This document shows, piece after piece, positions 1 to 8,350 of a DNA stretch of 64,000 nt (within the stretch, counting starts at the first letter, position 1; each line of letters opens with the position of its first letter). The stretch is from the NCBI RefSeq assembly GCF_002980525.1, contig NZ_PVBQ01000001.1, forward strand, positions 1 through 64,000, written 5' to 3'. The notes beneath the pieces were generated by a model. The model was not told the origin of the DNA. It saw only the letters and a list, made by a program, of their open reading frames with translations, and searched no databases. This stretch comes from Sphingobacterium haloxyli. Its GTDB lineage: Bacteria; Bacteroidota; Bacteroidia; Sphingobacteriales; Sphingobacteriaceae. A program made the translations under genes and the position numbers.

Positions 1-114
1 ACACCGGCAGCTTACCCTGAAAACAGAACATGCCTTCCGGTCTTCCCAAAACCATTACAGAATCAGAAAAACAGAAAACCTTCGATAAAAATATTGGGAA
101 ACCTCCAAAAATGA
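1..114 (+). other. possible 3' end of an upstream gene, frame uncertain
   Basis: The reading frame starting at base 1 is open until a TGA at 112-114, five bases before a terminator-like hairpin, which would suit the last 37 codons of a gene lying to the left. A second frame is open to a TAA at 86-88. Neither short peptide is recognisable, so the assignment rests only on the terminator that follows. Confidence 0.25.
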
Positions 115-118
115 AAAA

Positions 119-155
119 GCCGCCTCAGTTATTTTTGAGACGGCCTCTTTTTTAT
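119..155 (+). terminator. rho-independent terminator
   Basis: An 8-bp stem with one mismatch (119-126 with 137-144) closes a 10-base loop and is followed by a T-rich tract. It would end a plus-strand transcript entering from the left of the window. Confidence 0.7.
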
Positions 156-252
156 TTTACACAAGGGTTAAACTGAAAACATACGAAATCTTTTAAAAGC
201 GAAAGCCGCCGTTATTTTATGCATTAAATACAATTAAATTTATTTAAATCGT

Positions 253-260
253 TAACTTTG
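253..260 (+). promoter_or_regulatory. -7 promoter box of lpd (first copy)
   Basis: TAACTTTG matches the Bacteroidota -7 consensus TAnnTTTG and ends 25 nt before the ATG. No clear -33 TTTG is visible. Confidence 0.5.
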
Positions 261-285
261 AGACCGAAACTACAATACTTTTTTT

Positions 286-1692
286 ATGCAATACGACGTA
301 ATCGTTATAGGAAGCGGTCCCGGTGGATATGTAAGCGCCATTCGCTGTGCCCAACTTGGACTTAAAACGGCTGTAATCGAAAAATATAGCACTTTTGGTG
401 GTACCTGTCTGAATGTAGGGTGTATTCCATCCAAAGCATTGTTAGATAGCTCAGAGCATTATCACAATGCGGCGCACAATTTTGAATCACACGGCATCGG
501 TTTAAGCAACCTAAAAATAGATGTGAAAAAGATGATGGAACGTAAAAATGAGGTCATTTCACAAAATACGGCTGGTATTACGTTTCTTTTTAAGAAAAAC
601 AAAATAGACACCTATGAAGGCGTTGGCTCTTTCATCGATAAAAACACCGTTAAAGTAACCAAAAACGACGGTAGTTTAGAAGAACTAAAAGCAAAAAATA
701 TAATCATAGCCACAGGTTCAAAACCTACAGCACTTCCTTTTTTGCCAGTTGACAAAAAACGAATTATCACTTCCACGGAAGCATTAAATCTCCCTGAGGT
801 GCCAAAACACCTCATCGTTATCGGCGGCGGTGTAATCGGGCTGGAATTGGGTTCTGTTTACGCTCGCCTTGGTGCAAAGGTGTCGGTCGTAGAATTTGCT
901 AAATCGATTATTGGCACAATGGACGGCGGCTTAGGGAAAGAGCTGCAACGTGTGCTAAAGAAAAATCTAGGTATGGAATTTTTCTTAGGGCATAAAGTTA
1001 CAGGTGCTACTGCAAAAGGCAAAAAGGTGACCGTAACCGCTGAAAACCCCAAGGGTGAGACTGTTTCCATAGAAGGGGACTATTGTATTGTCGCCGTGGG
1101 AAGGACGGCCTATACAGAAGGTTTAGGGTTGGAGAATATCGGTATCCAAACCGAAGAACGAGGAAACAAGATCTCGGTTAATGAGCATTTGGAAACTTCG
1201 GTAAAAGGTGTTTATGCAATCGGCGACGTCGTAAAAGGGGCGATGCTTGCGCACAAAGCAGAAGATGAAGGCGTCTACGTGGCAGAGCATATCGTGGGCC
1301 AGAAACCACATATCGACTATAATCTAATCCCCGGTGTTGTATACACTTGGCCAGAAGTGGCTTCCGTGGGAAAAACAGAAGAACAACTGAAAGAAGCGGG
1401 TTTAAAATACAAAAGTGGCTCGTTTTCTTTTAAGGCATCCGGACGTGCGAAGGCTTCTGGAGACACTGATGGTTTCATCAAGGTTTTGGCGGATGCTGAA
1501 ACAGATGAAGTATTAGGCGTACACATGATCGGTCCACGCGCGGCTGATATGATTGCAGAAGCCGTTGTAGCAATGGAATACAGAGCATCAGCTGAGGATA
1601 TAGGCAGAATATGCCATGCCCATCCAACATTTACCGAAGCTATAAAAGAGGCTGCATTAGCCGCGACGGCAAACAGAGCAATTCACGCTTAA
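286..1692 (+). CDS. lpdA: dihydrolipoyl dehydrogenase (E3), 2-oxoglutarate-dehydrogenase-type sequence
   Basis: This is the FAD- and NAD-dependent E3 component that reoxidises dihydrolipoamide in 2-oxoacid dehydrogenase complexes or the glycine cleavage system. It has 468 residues, the normal length. The FAD fold GSGPGG lies at 9-14, the redox disulfide in GGTCLNVGC is Cys41/Cys46, a NAD-binding VIGGGVIGLELG follows in the middle, and the C-terminal HAHPTFTE carries the catalytic His-Glu pair. No E1 or E2 gene is adjacent, so the partner complex cannot be read from context. A second, clearly different lpd lies 1.1 kb downstream. A strong hairpin terminator follows. Confidence 0.95.
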   Translation: MQYDVIVIGSGPGGYVSAIRCAQLGLKTAVIEKYSTFGGTCLNVGCIPSKALLDSSEHYHNAAHNFESHGIGLSNLKIDVKKMMERKNEVISQNTAGITFLFKKNKIDTYEGVGSFIDKNTVKVTKNDGSLEELKAKNIIIATGSKPTALPFLPVDKKRIITSTEALNLPEVPKHLIVIGGGVIGLELGSVYARLGAKVSVVEFAKSIIGTMDGGLGKELQRVLKKNLGMEFFLGHKVTGATAKGKKVTVTAENPKGETVSIEGDYCIVAVGRTAYTEGLGLENIGIQTEERGNKISVNEHLETSVKGVYAIGDVVKGAMLAHKAEDEGVYVAEHIVGQKPHIDYNLIPGVVYTWPEVASVGKTEEQLKEAGLKYKSGSFSFKASGRAKASGDTDGFIKVLADAETDEVLGVHMIGPRAADMIAEAVVAMEYRASAEDIGRICHAHPTFTEAIKEAALAATANRAIHA

Positions 1693-1697
1693 ATCAT

Positions 1698-1734
1698 AAA
1701 AGGCAAGATCGATCATCTTGCCTTTTACTTTTTT
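1698..1734 (+). terminator. rho-independent terminator after lpdA
   Basis: A perfect 12-bp stem (1698-1709 with 1715-1726) with a 5-base loop is followed by ACTTTTTT. It lies between lpdA and the thioesterase gene, so the latter probably has its own promoter or depends on read-through. Confidence 0.85.
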
Positions 1735-1763
1735 GGACAATAAAACGAAAAACACAAACCTTT

Positions 1764-2162
1764 ATGAATTTTCACACCCGAAAATGGATAAAACCGGAGG
1801 ACTTAAATCCCAACGGATCGCTATTTGGTGGCACGCTACTGCGCTGGATTGACGAAGAAGCCGTCATCTACGCGATTGTGCAACTTGGTAACCCAAAGGT
1901 CGTCACAAAATACATCTCGGAAATTAATTTTGTAAGCTCCGCACAGCAAGGAGATATTATAGAGATGGGCATTGAAGCTACCAATTTCGGACGAACATCT
2001 ATCACAATGCGCTGCGAGGTCAGAAATAAAATTACCCGCAAAACCATTCTGTCGATTGATAAATTAGTGTTCGTCAATTTGGACGAAGACGGCACCCCTG
2101 TCCCACATCATAAAACCGAAATTACATATGCTTATATGGGTATTGAGAAAACCGGAAAATAA
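1764..2162 (+). CDS. acyl-CoA thioesterase, hotdog fold
   Basis: This predicted cytoplasmic enzyme hydrolyses acyl-CoA thioesters. The ATG at 1764 gives 132 residues. A longer open frame from 1611 would run through the end of lpdA and the terminator hairpin, so it is rejected. The N-terminal NPNGSLFGGTLLRWIDE is the typical motif of the YciA/acyl-CoA hydrolase group (N-x-x-G-x-x-F-G-G-x-x-x-x-W-x-D), including the conserved Asp. The substrate chain length cannot be inferred. It converges with the DUF3817 gene, leaving 3 nt between the stops. Confidence 0.85.
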   Translation: MNFHTRKWIKPEDLNPNGSLFGGTLLRWIDEEAVIYAIVQLGNPKVVTKYISEINFVSSAQQGDIIEMGIEATNFGRTSITMRCEVRNKITRKTILSIDKLVFVNLDEDGTPVPHHKTEITYAYMGIEKTGK

Positions 2163-2165
2163 ATC

Positions 2166-2459
2166 CTACTTCTCAGGAGAAATGATTAATTTCTTTACAT
2201 CTCGCTCAACCCAAAAGGACACAATCGGTATTAACGATGCAAGAAAGTACTTTATTACCCGGCTAAACGGCCACTTATATTCGTTCCAGCACATAATTAG
2301 TAGGATGACAAAAAGCACGACGAGAAAACCGTGAATGGAGCCGGCGACACGAACGGCCTCCGGAATATTTGCTAGATATTTTAAAGGCATAGCAACAAAA
2401 AAGAGAACAACAGTGGAGACAGCTTCCCACAACGCAATCTGTTGAAAAATCCGTAGCAT
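2166..2459 (-). CDS. DUF3817 small integral membrane protein
   Basis: A 97-residue protein with three predicted membrane helices (about 8-30, 40-60 and 67-85). GSIHGFLVVLFV and the closing FWVERDVKK resemble the DUF3817 family, whose function is unknown. It is transcribed alone and converges with the thioesterase gene. A TAAGTTTG promoter box lies upstream at 2482-2489. Confidence 0.8.
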   Translation of the reverse strand: MLRIFQQIALWEAVSTVVLFFVAMPLKYLANIPEAVRVAGSIHGFLVVLFVILLIMCWNEYKWPFSRVIKYFLASLIPIVSFWVERDVKKLIISPEK

Positions 2460-2481
2460 AGTGATCGATTAAAAGTTTTCG

Positions 2482-2489
2482 CAAACTTA
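2482..2489 (-). promoter_or_regulatory. -7 box for the DUF3817 gene
   Basis: On the minus strand the sequence is TAAGTTTG, matching TAnnTTTG and ending 22 nt before the ATG at 2459. Confidence 0.5.
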
Positions 2490-2652
2490 CGGTCTAAAGT
2501 CCAATAGCGTCGCATTTTAATTATCTATTGACCAAAGTTTGACATGCAGGTCAAAACATCTTGTCCTGGCCTATCGTCAAACACGAAAAACGGTGTTTGA
2601 TACGGATAGCTTCATCACCTTAAAAACATTTATACAGATGAAAAAAAATATG

Positions 2653-2660
2653 TATTTTTG
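2653..2660 (+). promoter_or_regulatory. -7 box for the second lpd
   Basis: TATTTTTG matches TAnnTTTG. It lies 105 nt before the ATG at 2766. Confidence 0.4.
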
Positions 2661-2765
2661 GAACGTTCGCTATGCGCACAAGTCTTTTACTACAAAAACA
2701 TTTAAATTATATGCACACTTGGAATATACCATGTACAATGCATACGCTTAAAAATAACACACATT

Positions 2766-4154
2766 ATGAACTACGACATCATAGTAATCGGTAGTGGTCC
2801 AGGAGGATATGTCGCTGCTATCCGCGCCTCTCAATTAGGCTTTAAAACAGCAATTGTAGAACGTGAAGCGCTCGGCGGTATCTGCTTAAACTGGGGTTGT
2901 ATCCCGACCAAAGCTTTATTAAAAAGTGCACAAGTATTCGAATATTTAAATCATGCCGAAGAGTACGGAATCAAGGTTCAGGGCGGCGAAGCGGACTTCT
3001 CTGCGATTGTGAAGAGAAGCCGTGGCGTAGCTGACGGCATGAGCAAAGGTATTCAGTTCTTGATGAAGAAGAATAAAATTGATGTCATCATGGGTACTGC
3101 TAAGATTAAAAAGGGCGGCAAGGTCGAAGTAAAAGGTGCCGACGGTTCAACAAAGGAATACAACGCTAAACATACTATATTGGCGACCGGTGCGCGGTCC
3201 CGTGAGTTACCTAACCTACCCCAGGATGGTAAAAAAATCATCGGGTACCGACAAGCAATGAATCTTCCTAAACAACCCAAATCACTAGTTGTTGTAGGCT
3301 CGGGAGCTATTGGCGTTGAATTTGCCTATTTTTACAATGCTATCGGTACAAAAGTGACCATCGTAGAATTCATGGACAGAATTGTGCCTGTGGAAGATGA
3401 AGAGGTTTCCAAGCAATTGGAAAAATCATTAAAAAAAGCAGGTATCGATATCATGACTAAATCCGAGGTACAATCAGTCGATACCAAGGGCGACTTGTCG
3501 AAAGTTTCCATCAAAACGGCGAAAGGCACGGAAACGATTGAAGCGGAGGTTGTTCTTTCTGCTGTCGGTATCAGCCCAAATATTGAAAATTTAGGTCTAG
3601 AAGAAGCAGGCGTTAAAACGGATAAAGGCCGCGTAGTTGTAGACGATTTTTACAAGACAAATGTTGATGGCGTATATGCTATCGGTGACATCGTAAAGGG
3701 TCAGGCCCTAGCACATGTCGCTTCTGCAGAAGGAATAACTTGTGTGGAAAAAATCAAGGGTCTACACGTTGAACCTATTGATTACAATAATATTCCCGGA
3801 TGTACGTACTGTTCACCGGAGATAGCTTCAGTAGGTTATACGGAAAAAGCGGCTAAAGAAGCTGGCTATGAGCTAAAAGTCGGTAAGTTCCCGTTCTCAG
3901 CGTCGGGTAAAGCTTCTGCAGCCGGAGCCAAAGATGGATTTGTTAAATTGATTTTTGACGCTAAATATGGTGAACTTCTTGGAGCTCACATGATCGGTGC
4001 CAATGTTACGGAAATGATTGCAGAAGTTGTTGTTGCCAGAAAATTGGAAACCACAGGACACGAAATGATTAAGGCCGTTCACCCACACCCAACCATGAGT
4101 GAAGCCATTATGGAAGCTGCTGCAGCGGCTTATGATGAGGTCATTCATTTATAA
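2766..4154 (+). CDS. lpdA: dihydrolipoyl dehydrogenase (E3), pyruvate-dehydrogenase-type sequence
   Basis: This is a second E3 flavoprotein of 462 residues. It has GSGPGG at 9-14, the redox disulfide of GGICLNWGC at Cys40/Cys45, a NAD fold VVVGSGAIGVEFAYFY, and the HPHPTMSEAI active-site segment near the C-terminus. The W in CLNWGC and the T in CIPTKALL separate it from the first copy (CLNVGC, CIPSKALL), so this is not a recent duplication. The two copies probably serve different complexes, for example pyruvate/branched-chain versus 2-oxoglutarate/glycine cleavage. That assignment is inference. Confidence 0.95.
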   Translation: MNYDIIVIGSGPGGYVAAIRASQLGFKTAIVEREALGGICLNWGCIPTKALLKSAQVFEYLNHAEEYGIKVQGGEADFSAIVKRSRGVADGMSKGIQFLMKKNKIDVIMGTAKIKKGGKVEVKGADGSTKEYNAKHTILATGARSRELPNLPQDGKKIIGYRQAMNLPKQPKSLVVVGSGAIGVEFAYFYNAIGTKVTIVEFMDRIVPVEDEEVSKQLEKSLKKAGIDIMTKSEVQSVDTKGDLSKVSIKTAKGTETIEAEVVLSAVGISPNIENLGLEEAGVKTDKGRVVVDDFYKTNVDGVYAIGDIVKGQALAHVASAEGITCVEKIKGLHVEPIDYNNIPGCTYCSPEIASVGYTEKAAKEAGYELKVGKFPFSASGKASAAGAKDGFVKLIFDAKYGELLGAHMIGANVTEMIAEVVVARKLETTGHEMIKAVHPHPTMSEAIMEAAAAAYDEVIHL

Positions 4155-4162
4155 GAGCATGC

Positions 4163-4191
4163 GAAGCAACTTGGATACGCCGAGTTGCTTC
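4163..4191. terminator. hairpin between convergent lpd and lacI-type genes
   Basis: A 9-bp perfect stem (4163-4171 with 4183-4191) around an 11-base loop, followed on the plus strand by TCCTATTTT. It probably terminates lpd and may be bidirectional, but the T-tract is weak. Confidence 0.5.
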
Positions 4192-4193
4192 TC

Positions 4194-5198
4194 CTATTTT
4201 AACACCAGTTTTGATTCAAAAACCACCGTTTCTGGCTCGACTTGATCGTCCGAACCAATACGATTGAATAAAATTTCTGCAGCTTTACGTGCCTGTTGGT
4301 CGGGATATTGTTCTATACTCCCCATAGGTGGATTCTCCATGTACTTCCATAAGGGATAATTGGCGTAGCTGATGAAAAACACATCTTTCTTTTGCACTAG
4401 CCCTTTCTGACGAACGTATTTAATTACATCTAACGTGACAAAATCGTTAAATGAAACGATGGCGGACGGACGCTGGGGCAACGTCAGCAATTTGTCTATC
4501 GCCTCGACATTCCCTTGTTCCGTTAAATCCGTATGAATTACATAGCGCTCGTTATATACTAGCCGTTCACTTTCCAGCCCATTTTTGTAAGCTGCAGCAC
4601 GCTCCTGTGACGCTAGTAAATTCGCTGGCCCATTAATCAACGCAATATTCTGATGCCCTATCGAAGCAAATGCTTGAATGGCTTCCCGCATGCCGGTAGC
4701 AAGGTCACTATATACTTTATTGACCCCTTCAATTTTTGGAACACAATCGAAGAAAACAATTGGAATTTCCGCATCGTTTAACATTTCGACAAAACTCAGA
4801 TCTTCTGTATTTTTCCCTAAAGACATTAAGATACCGTCCACTCGATGTTTTTTAAATGTCTGAAGTATCTTTAGTTCGCGCGCGGCATCGTCATGCGATT
4901 GTCCCATAAGCACTGTATAATCGTGTTCTCCCGCGACTTTTTCAATTTCGCTGATAGCAGAGGAAAAAAAAGGTTCCGAAAGACTCGGAAGAATGACACC
5001 AATCGTGAACGTTCGACGCTGTTTAAAAAAAATAGCTGTCTGATTCGGTTCATAGTTCAGTTCTTCGGCAACTTTTTTCACGCGCATCGTGGTTACTAAT
5101 CCAATACTTGGGTGGTCGTTTAATGCCCGTGAAACGGTGGAAGGCGATATCTTCAATCTACGCGCAATTTCTTTTATCGTTGCCGGTTTTTTCTTCAT
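4194..5198 (-). CDS. LacI/GalR family transcriptional regulator
   Basis: A 334-residue regulator. The N-terminal HTH (residues 7-30, TIKEIARRLKISPSTVSRAL, with the V-S-R-A-L hinge-side helix) is followed by a periplasmic-binding-protein-like effector domain (about 60-334). Family members repress or activate sugar genes in response to a small sugar or nucleotide. It lies 31 nt downstream of the degenerate HAD gene on the same strand, so it may be the last gene of the lolD set. No sugar-catabolic gene is adjacent and no obvious LacI-type operator was found in the window, so its target is unknown. Confidence 0.9.
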   Translation of the reverse strand: MKKKPATIKEIARRLKISPSTVSRALNDHPSIGLVTTMRVKKVAEELNYEPNQTAIFFKQRRTFTIGVILPSLSEPFFSSAISEIEKVAGEHDYTVLMGQSHDDAARELKILQTFKKHRVDGILMSLGKNTEDLSFVEMLNDAEIPIVFFDCVPKIEGVNKVYSDLATGMREAIQAFASIGHQNIALINGPANLLASQERAAAYKNGLESERLVYNERYVIHTDLTEQGNVEAIDKLLTLPQRPSAIVSFNDFVTLDVIKYVRQKGLVQKKDVFFISYANYPLWKYMENPPMGSIEQYPDQQARKAAEILFNRIGSDDQVEPETVVFESKLVLK

Positions 5199-5229
5199 AC
5201 TGTGTTCTTTTTATTGGTAAAATCATCTA

Positions 5230-5799
5230 TCAAAACTCGAGTCTTTTCGCCGTAACGACTTGAATTTCTTCTGTCGACACCTGATACTCCCCCATCAAAT
5301 AGTCAATAGGATTGATATTTCGGAATTCCAATTCGCGTATAAAAAACACTTTTAGCGAAGGCAGAAATGCTGACAGCTCTTGCCAGTCGATGTGTTTAAG
5401 TTTATTTAGTTGCTCTACCGGGTTTCCATTTGTCAGGATCCCCACATTTTTTTCTTTCTCGAATAAAGATAACAATAATGTTTTAATATCGTCGTTTAAA
5501 AAAAGTTTCAATGGTAAATGAGCATTAGCTTTCAGCCTTTCGAAATTTTCACAATATCCCTCATTTAGTCCAAAATGTAGTATTGTCTTTTGCAGTACTG
5601 CCTTCTCTCCCACTGTTTCCAAAGCTTCTTTCATAAAGTGCACAATATCCGCTGATAAAGCCCGTCCTTCCGTATATTCTACAAAATTCGAAAACAAATA
5701 ATATATCTGTAGCAGGTAATCCCGTTTGGGATACAACACGTCGTCGATTTCAAAAACGTAAACCGACTTATCTAAAGAAAAATCACTATTACTCATCAT
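5230..5799 (-). CDS. HAD-superfamily protein with degenerate active site
   Basis: A 189-residue protein resembling pyrimidine-5'-nucleotidase-type HAD hydrolases. Motif I reads VFEIDDVLYP (residues 15-24): the nucleophile position is Glu17, not Asp, while Asp19 is kept. Motif II (GILTNGNP) is present. The motif III Lys-Pro is replaced by INP, and the motif IV Asp pair is missing because the chain ends at VVTAKRLEF. HAD phosphatases need the first Asp, so catalysis is doubtful. It starts one base after the stop of the upstream gene; a second ATG is at 5796. It may be a binding or regulatory remnant. Confidence 0.75.
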   Translation of the reverse strand: MMSNSDFSLDKSVYVFEIDDVLYPKRDYLLQIYYLFSNFVEYTEGRALSADIVHFMKEALETVGEKAVLQKTILHFGLNEGYCENFERLKANAHLPLKLFLNDDIKTLLLSLFEKEKNVGILTNGNPVEQLNKLKHIDWQELSAFLPSLKVFFIRELEFRNINPIDYLMGEYQVSTEEIQVVTAKRLEF

Positions 5800-6264
5800 C
5801 TAAATTAAACACAGAATCGGATCTTCACCTGAATCAGACAACATGCCCACACCCGAAAAGGAACCATCACACAATTGTTCGTCGGTCAACATATCTTTGC
5901 CAGCTTTCATTACATGAACCGCTCCAGATGGATTTTCAAGCATGAAGCAATCTTCTAGATTTCGAGGTAATAGTACCGTTATTCCATACTCGTCCAATAA
6001 TATCTCAGCCTCGTTCAATGGCTGCAATTCCATGTTACCCAAAGGGAGTATCATCTGGTACCCATTATCCAAACACAGTTTCAACATTTCATGTGCAAAT
6101 GTCGGGTTTGCTCCCGTAGGAATACGATGGTAGCTTTGCTTTAACAATATATCTGGAAATGGTTCCGAACTGGCGTAAGCTATTTCATAACGAGAAGACA
6201 ATAGCCTACCCACACGCTGTGCGAAAGGTCGGGTCCCGTATGTAATTAAAATCGTGTCCATCAT
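5800..6264 (-). CDS. small protein like the N-terminal domain of ATP-grasp ligases
   Basis: A 154-residue protein beginning [18 protein letters not shown], a Rossmann-like start resembling the pre-ATP-grasp domain of carboxylate-amine ligases. No ATP-grasp nucleotide-binding domain follows, so the chain is either a stand-alone domain or a truncated enzyme. The ATG overlaps the stop of the lolD-type gene (ATGA; a second in-frame ATG follows at 6261) and its own stop abuts the HAD start, implying translational coupling. The fold assignment is by resemblance only and the function is unknown. Confidence 0.6.
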   Translation of the reverse strand: MMDTILITYGTRPFAQRVGRLLSSRYEIAYASSEPFPDILLKQSYHRIPTGANPTFAHEMLKLCLDNGYQMILPLGNMELQPLNEAEILLDEYGITVLLPRNLEDCFMLENPSGAVHVMKAGKDMLTDEQLCDGSFSGVGMLSDSGEDPILCLI

Positions 6265-6920
6265 TTATCCAGAATCTCTCCATCACGCATATGAACCGTC
6301 CTGTCCGAGATATTGGCTAACTCTTCATTGTGCGTAACGATGATAAATGTTTGATCAAGCGAGGCGCGCAACTCAAAAAACAACTGATGTAAAGAAGCGG
6401 CATTCTCCGAATCGAGATTGCCGGACGGCTCGTCTGCTAAAATTAAAGAGGGGTTGTTTATCAAAGCACGTGCTACCGAAACCCGTTGTTGTTCTCCTCC
6501 CGACATCTCTGACGGTTTATGTTGGGCTCGATGTAGAACTCCTAACCGTTCCAAAAGCTCCATACCTCTTGTTTCCGCCTCTTTTTTTCCTACATTGCTG
6601 ATAAATGCCGGGATACAAACATTTTCGAGCGCAGTAAATTCGGGCAATAGATGATGAAATTGGAAAACAAAACCGATATGCTTATTGCGAAATAAGCTCA
6701 TCTTCTTTTCATTCAGCTCACTTACGTTGGTGCCGTTAATGGCGATGCGTCCGCTATCCGGCCTGTCCAATGTACCGATAATATGCAACAATGTACTTTT
6801 ACCTGCCCCCGATGCGCCTACTATGGAGACAATCTCTCCGGTGTCCACCGACAGGTCTACACCGCGCAAAATCGGCAACTTTCCGAAAGACTTATATATT
6901 TGGTTTGCCTCCAATATCAT
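6261..6920 (-). CDS. lolD: ABC transporter ATP-binding protein, LolD type
   Basis: A 219-residue ATPase of the LolD/MacB class, which powers extraction of lipoproteins from the inner membrane together with LolC/E-type permeases. Walker [10 protein letters not shown] is at 35-43, the signature [15 protein letters not shown] at 139-153, and Walker [13 protein letters not shown] at 159-170; the LDRPDSG segment is typical of the group. No permease gene is adjacent. It heads a tightly packed minus-strand set with the pre-ATP-grasp and HAD genes. LolD is the usual annotation, but other short-chain exporters of this class cannot be excluded. A -7-like box ends 4 nt before the ATG. Confidence 0.85.
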   Translation of the reverse strand: MILEANQIYKSFGKLPILRGVDLSVDTGEIVSIVGASGAGKSTLLHIIGTLDRPDSGRIAINGTNVSELNEKKMSLFRNKHIGFVFQFHHLLPEFTALENVCIPAFISNVGKKEAETRGMELLERLGVLHRAQHKPSEMSGGEQQRVSVARALINNPSLILADEPSGNLDSENAASLHQLFFELRASLDQTFIIVTHNEELANISDRTVHMRDGEILDK

Positions 6921-6924
6921 AATG

Positions 6925-6932
6925 CGAAGGTA
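6925..6932 (-). promoter_or_regulatory. -7-like box immediately before lolD start
   Basis: Minus-strand TACCTTCG is one base from TAnnTTTG. Only CATT separates it from the ATG at 6920, so the transcript would begin at or next to the start codon. Confidence 0.35.
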
Positions 6933-7088
6933 AGAAACCGCCTTGATTTTCGAAAATCACATCGTATTATATTTAATTCATGGCAGCTTCATCGCCTTCT
7001 GTAGACAAACTACGTTAATGAAAAAAGGAAGAAAAGATTACTTGCCCTTTCCATTTAAAAACCATATTTTTACCACAAATTTTTTAAG

Positions 7089-8282
7089 ATGAACATTCAC
7101 GAATATCAAGCAAAAGAAATACTTAAAAGTTTTGGCGTAAGAGTTCAAGAAGGAATCCTTGCAGAAACTCCGGAGCAGGCTGTCGAGGCGGCACAAACAC
7201 TAAAACAAGATTTTAATTCGGATTGGGTGGTTGTAAAAGCACAGATCCACGCGGGTGGCCGGGGTAAAGGAGGCGGCGTGAAACTGGCTAAAAACCGTGA
7301 CGAGGTATCTCAGCGTGCGACAGACATCATCGGCATGCAGTTGGTTACTCCGCAAACAGGCCCCGAAGGGAAAAAAGTAAGTAAGGTTTTGGTTGCGCAG
7401 GATGTATATTACCCTGGAGAGAGTGAAGTCAAAGAATTTTATGTTTCAGTTTTACTAGACCGGGCAACAGGACGTAATATCATCATGTACTCTACCGAAG
7501 GAGGTATGGATATTGAAGAGGTTGCGGAAAAAACACCTCACTTGATCTTCAAAGAAGAAATAGATCCTAAAGCAGGCTTACAAGGTTTCCAAGCACGTAA
7601 AATTGCTTTCAACCTAGGTCTTTCCGGCGCTGCACATAAGGAAATGGTGAAATTTATCGCCGCTTTGTATAAGGCTTATGATGCTATCGACGCTTCGTTG
7701 TTTGAAATCAATCCTGTATTGAAAACATCCGATGATAAGATATTAGCTGTTGATGCAAAAGTTAATTTTGACGAAAATGCATTATACCGTCATGCAGACT
7801 ACGCTGCTTTGCGTGACTTGGCGGAAGAAGACCCTACGGAAGTAGAGGCGGGAAAATCCAACTTGAATTATGTAAAGCTGGATGGTAACGTGGGTTGTAT
7901 GGTAAATGGAGCCGGTTTAGCTATGGCTACTATGGACATTATTAAAATCGCTGGTGGTGAACCCGCGAATTTCTTAGATGTAGGAGGCACAGCAAACGCA
8001 GAAACGGTAAAAGCTGGTTTCAATATTATCTTGAAAGATCCGAATGTAAAAGCGATCTTGATTAATATCTTCGGTGGTATTGTTCGTTGCGATCGTGTAG
8101 CACAAGGAGTAATCGATGCTTATCAAGAAATTGGAAATATTCCGGTGCCTATCATCGTTCGCCTTCAAGGTACAAACGCCGCAGAAGCAAAGAAACTGAT
8201 TGATGATTCTGGCTTACAGGTTTATTCTGCTATTTTATTGAAAGAAGCAGCAGAATTAGTAACGAAAGTACTGAAAGGATAG
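7089..8282 (+). CDS. sucC: succinyl-CoA synthetase beta subunit (ADP-forming)
   Basis: This is the nucleotide-binding subunit of the TCA-cycle enzyme that converts succinyl-CoA to succinate with ATP formation. At 397 residues it has the normal length. The start MNIHEYQAKEILKSFGV, the ATP-grasp loop HAGGRGKGGGVKL, the interface loop LDVGGTANAE and NIFGGIVRCDRVAQG are all intact. The alpha subunit gene sucD is not in the window. It is monocistronic, ending in a strong terminator. Confidence 0.95.
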   Translation: MNIHEYQAKEILKSFGVRVQEGILAETPEQAVEAAQTLKQDFNSDWVVVKAQIHAGGRGKGGGVKLAKNRDEVSQRATDIIGMQLVTPQTGPEGKKVSKVLVAQDVYYPGESEVKEFYVSVLLDRATGRNIIMYSTEGGMDIEEVAEKTPHLIFKEEIDPKAGLQGFQARKIAFNLGLSGAAHKEMVKFIAALYKAYDAIDASLFEINPVLKTSDDKILAVDAKVNFDENALYRHADYAALRDLAEEDPTEVEAGKSNLNYVKLDGNVGCMVNGAGLAMATMDIIKIAGGEPANFLDVGGTANAETVKAGFNIILKDPNVKAILINIFGGIVRCDRVAQGVIDAYQEIGNIPVPIIVRLQGTNAAEAKKLIDDSGLQVYSAILLKEAAELVTKVLKG

Positions 8283-8297
8283 TAAAGACAATATTAT

Positions 8298-8335
8298 AAA
8301 AAGCCGGTTTCCTTTCGAAAACCGGTTTTTTTTAT
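8298..8335 (+). terminator. rho-independent terminator after sucC
   Basis: A CCGGTTT/AAACCGG stem (8304-8310 with 8319-8325), extended by A-T pairs, is followed by eight T residues. Confidence 0.85.
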
Positions 8336-8350
8336 TAAGAGGTTATTTAA

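Larger units (their letters stand above)
2460..2765. other. 306-bp divergent intergenic region
   Basis: This holds the promoter box of the DUF3817 gene (2482-2489) and a TATTTTTG box for the second lpd at 2653-2660, which gives that gene a leader of about 100 nt. The short open frame at 2539-2751 has no coding character, and I see no other structure. Confidence 0.5.

Noticed and set aside
1611..1763. N-terminal extension of the thioesterase
   Set aside because: It would be translated through the end of lpdA and its terminator hairpin. The ATG at 1764 restores the family N-terminus.
2539..2751. 70-residue open frame upstream of the second lpd
   Set aside because: Composition is atypical for a protein, it contains the lpd promoter box, and there is no supporting motif.
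4194..5198. LacI-type regulator as the controller of the mannan locus
   Set aside because: It lies more than 20 kb away, and the locus promoters carry direct repeats suited to a response regulator, not a LacI-type palindrome with central CG.
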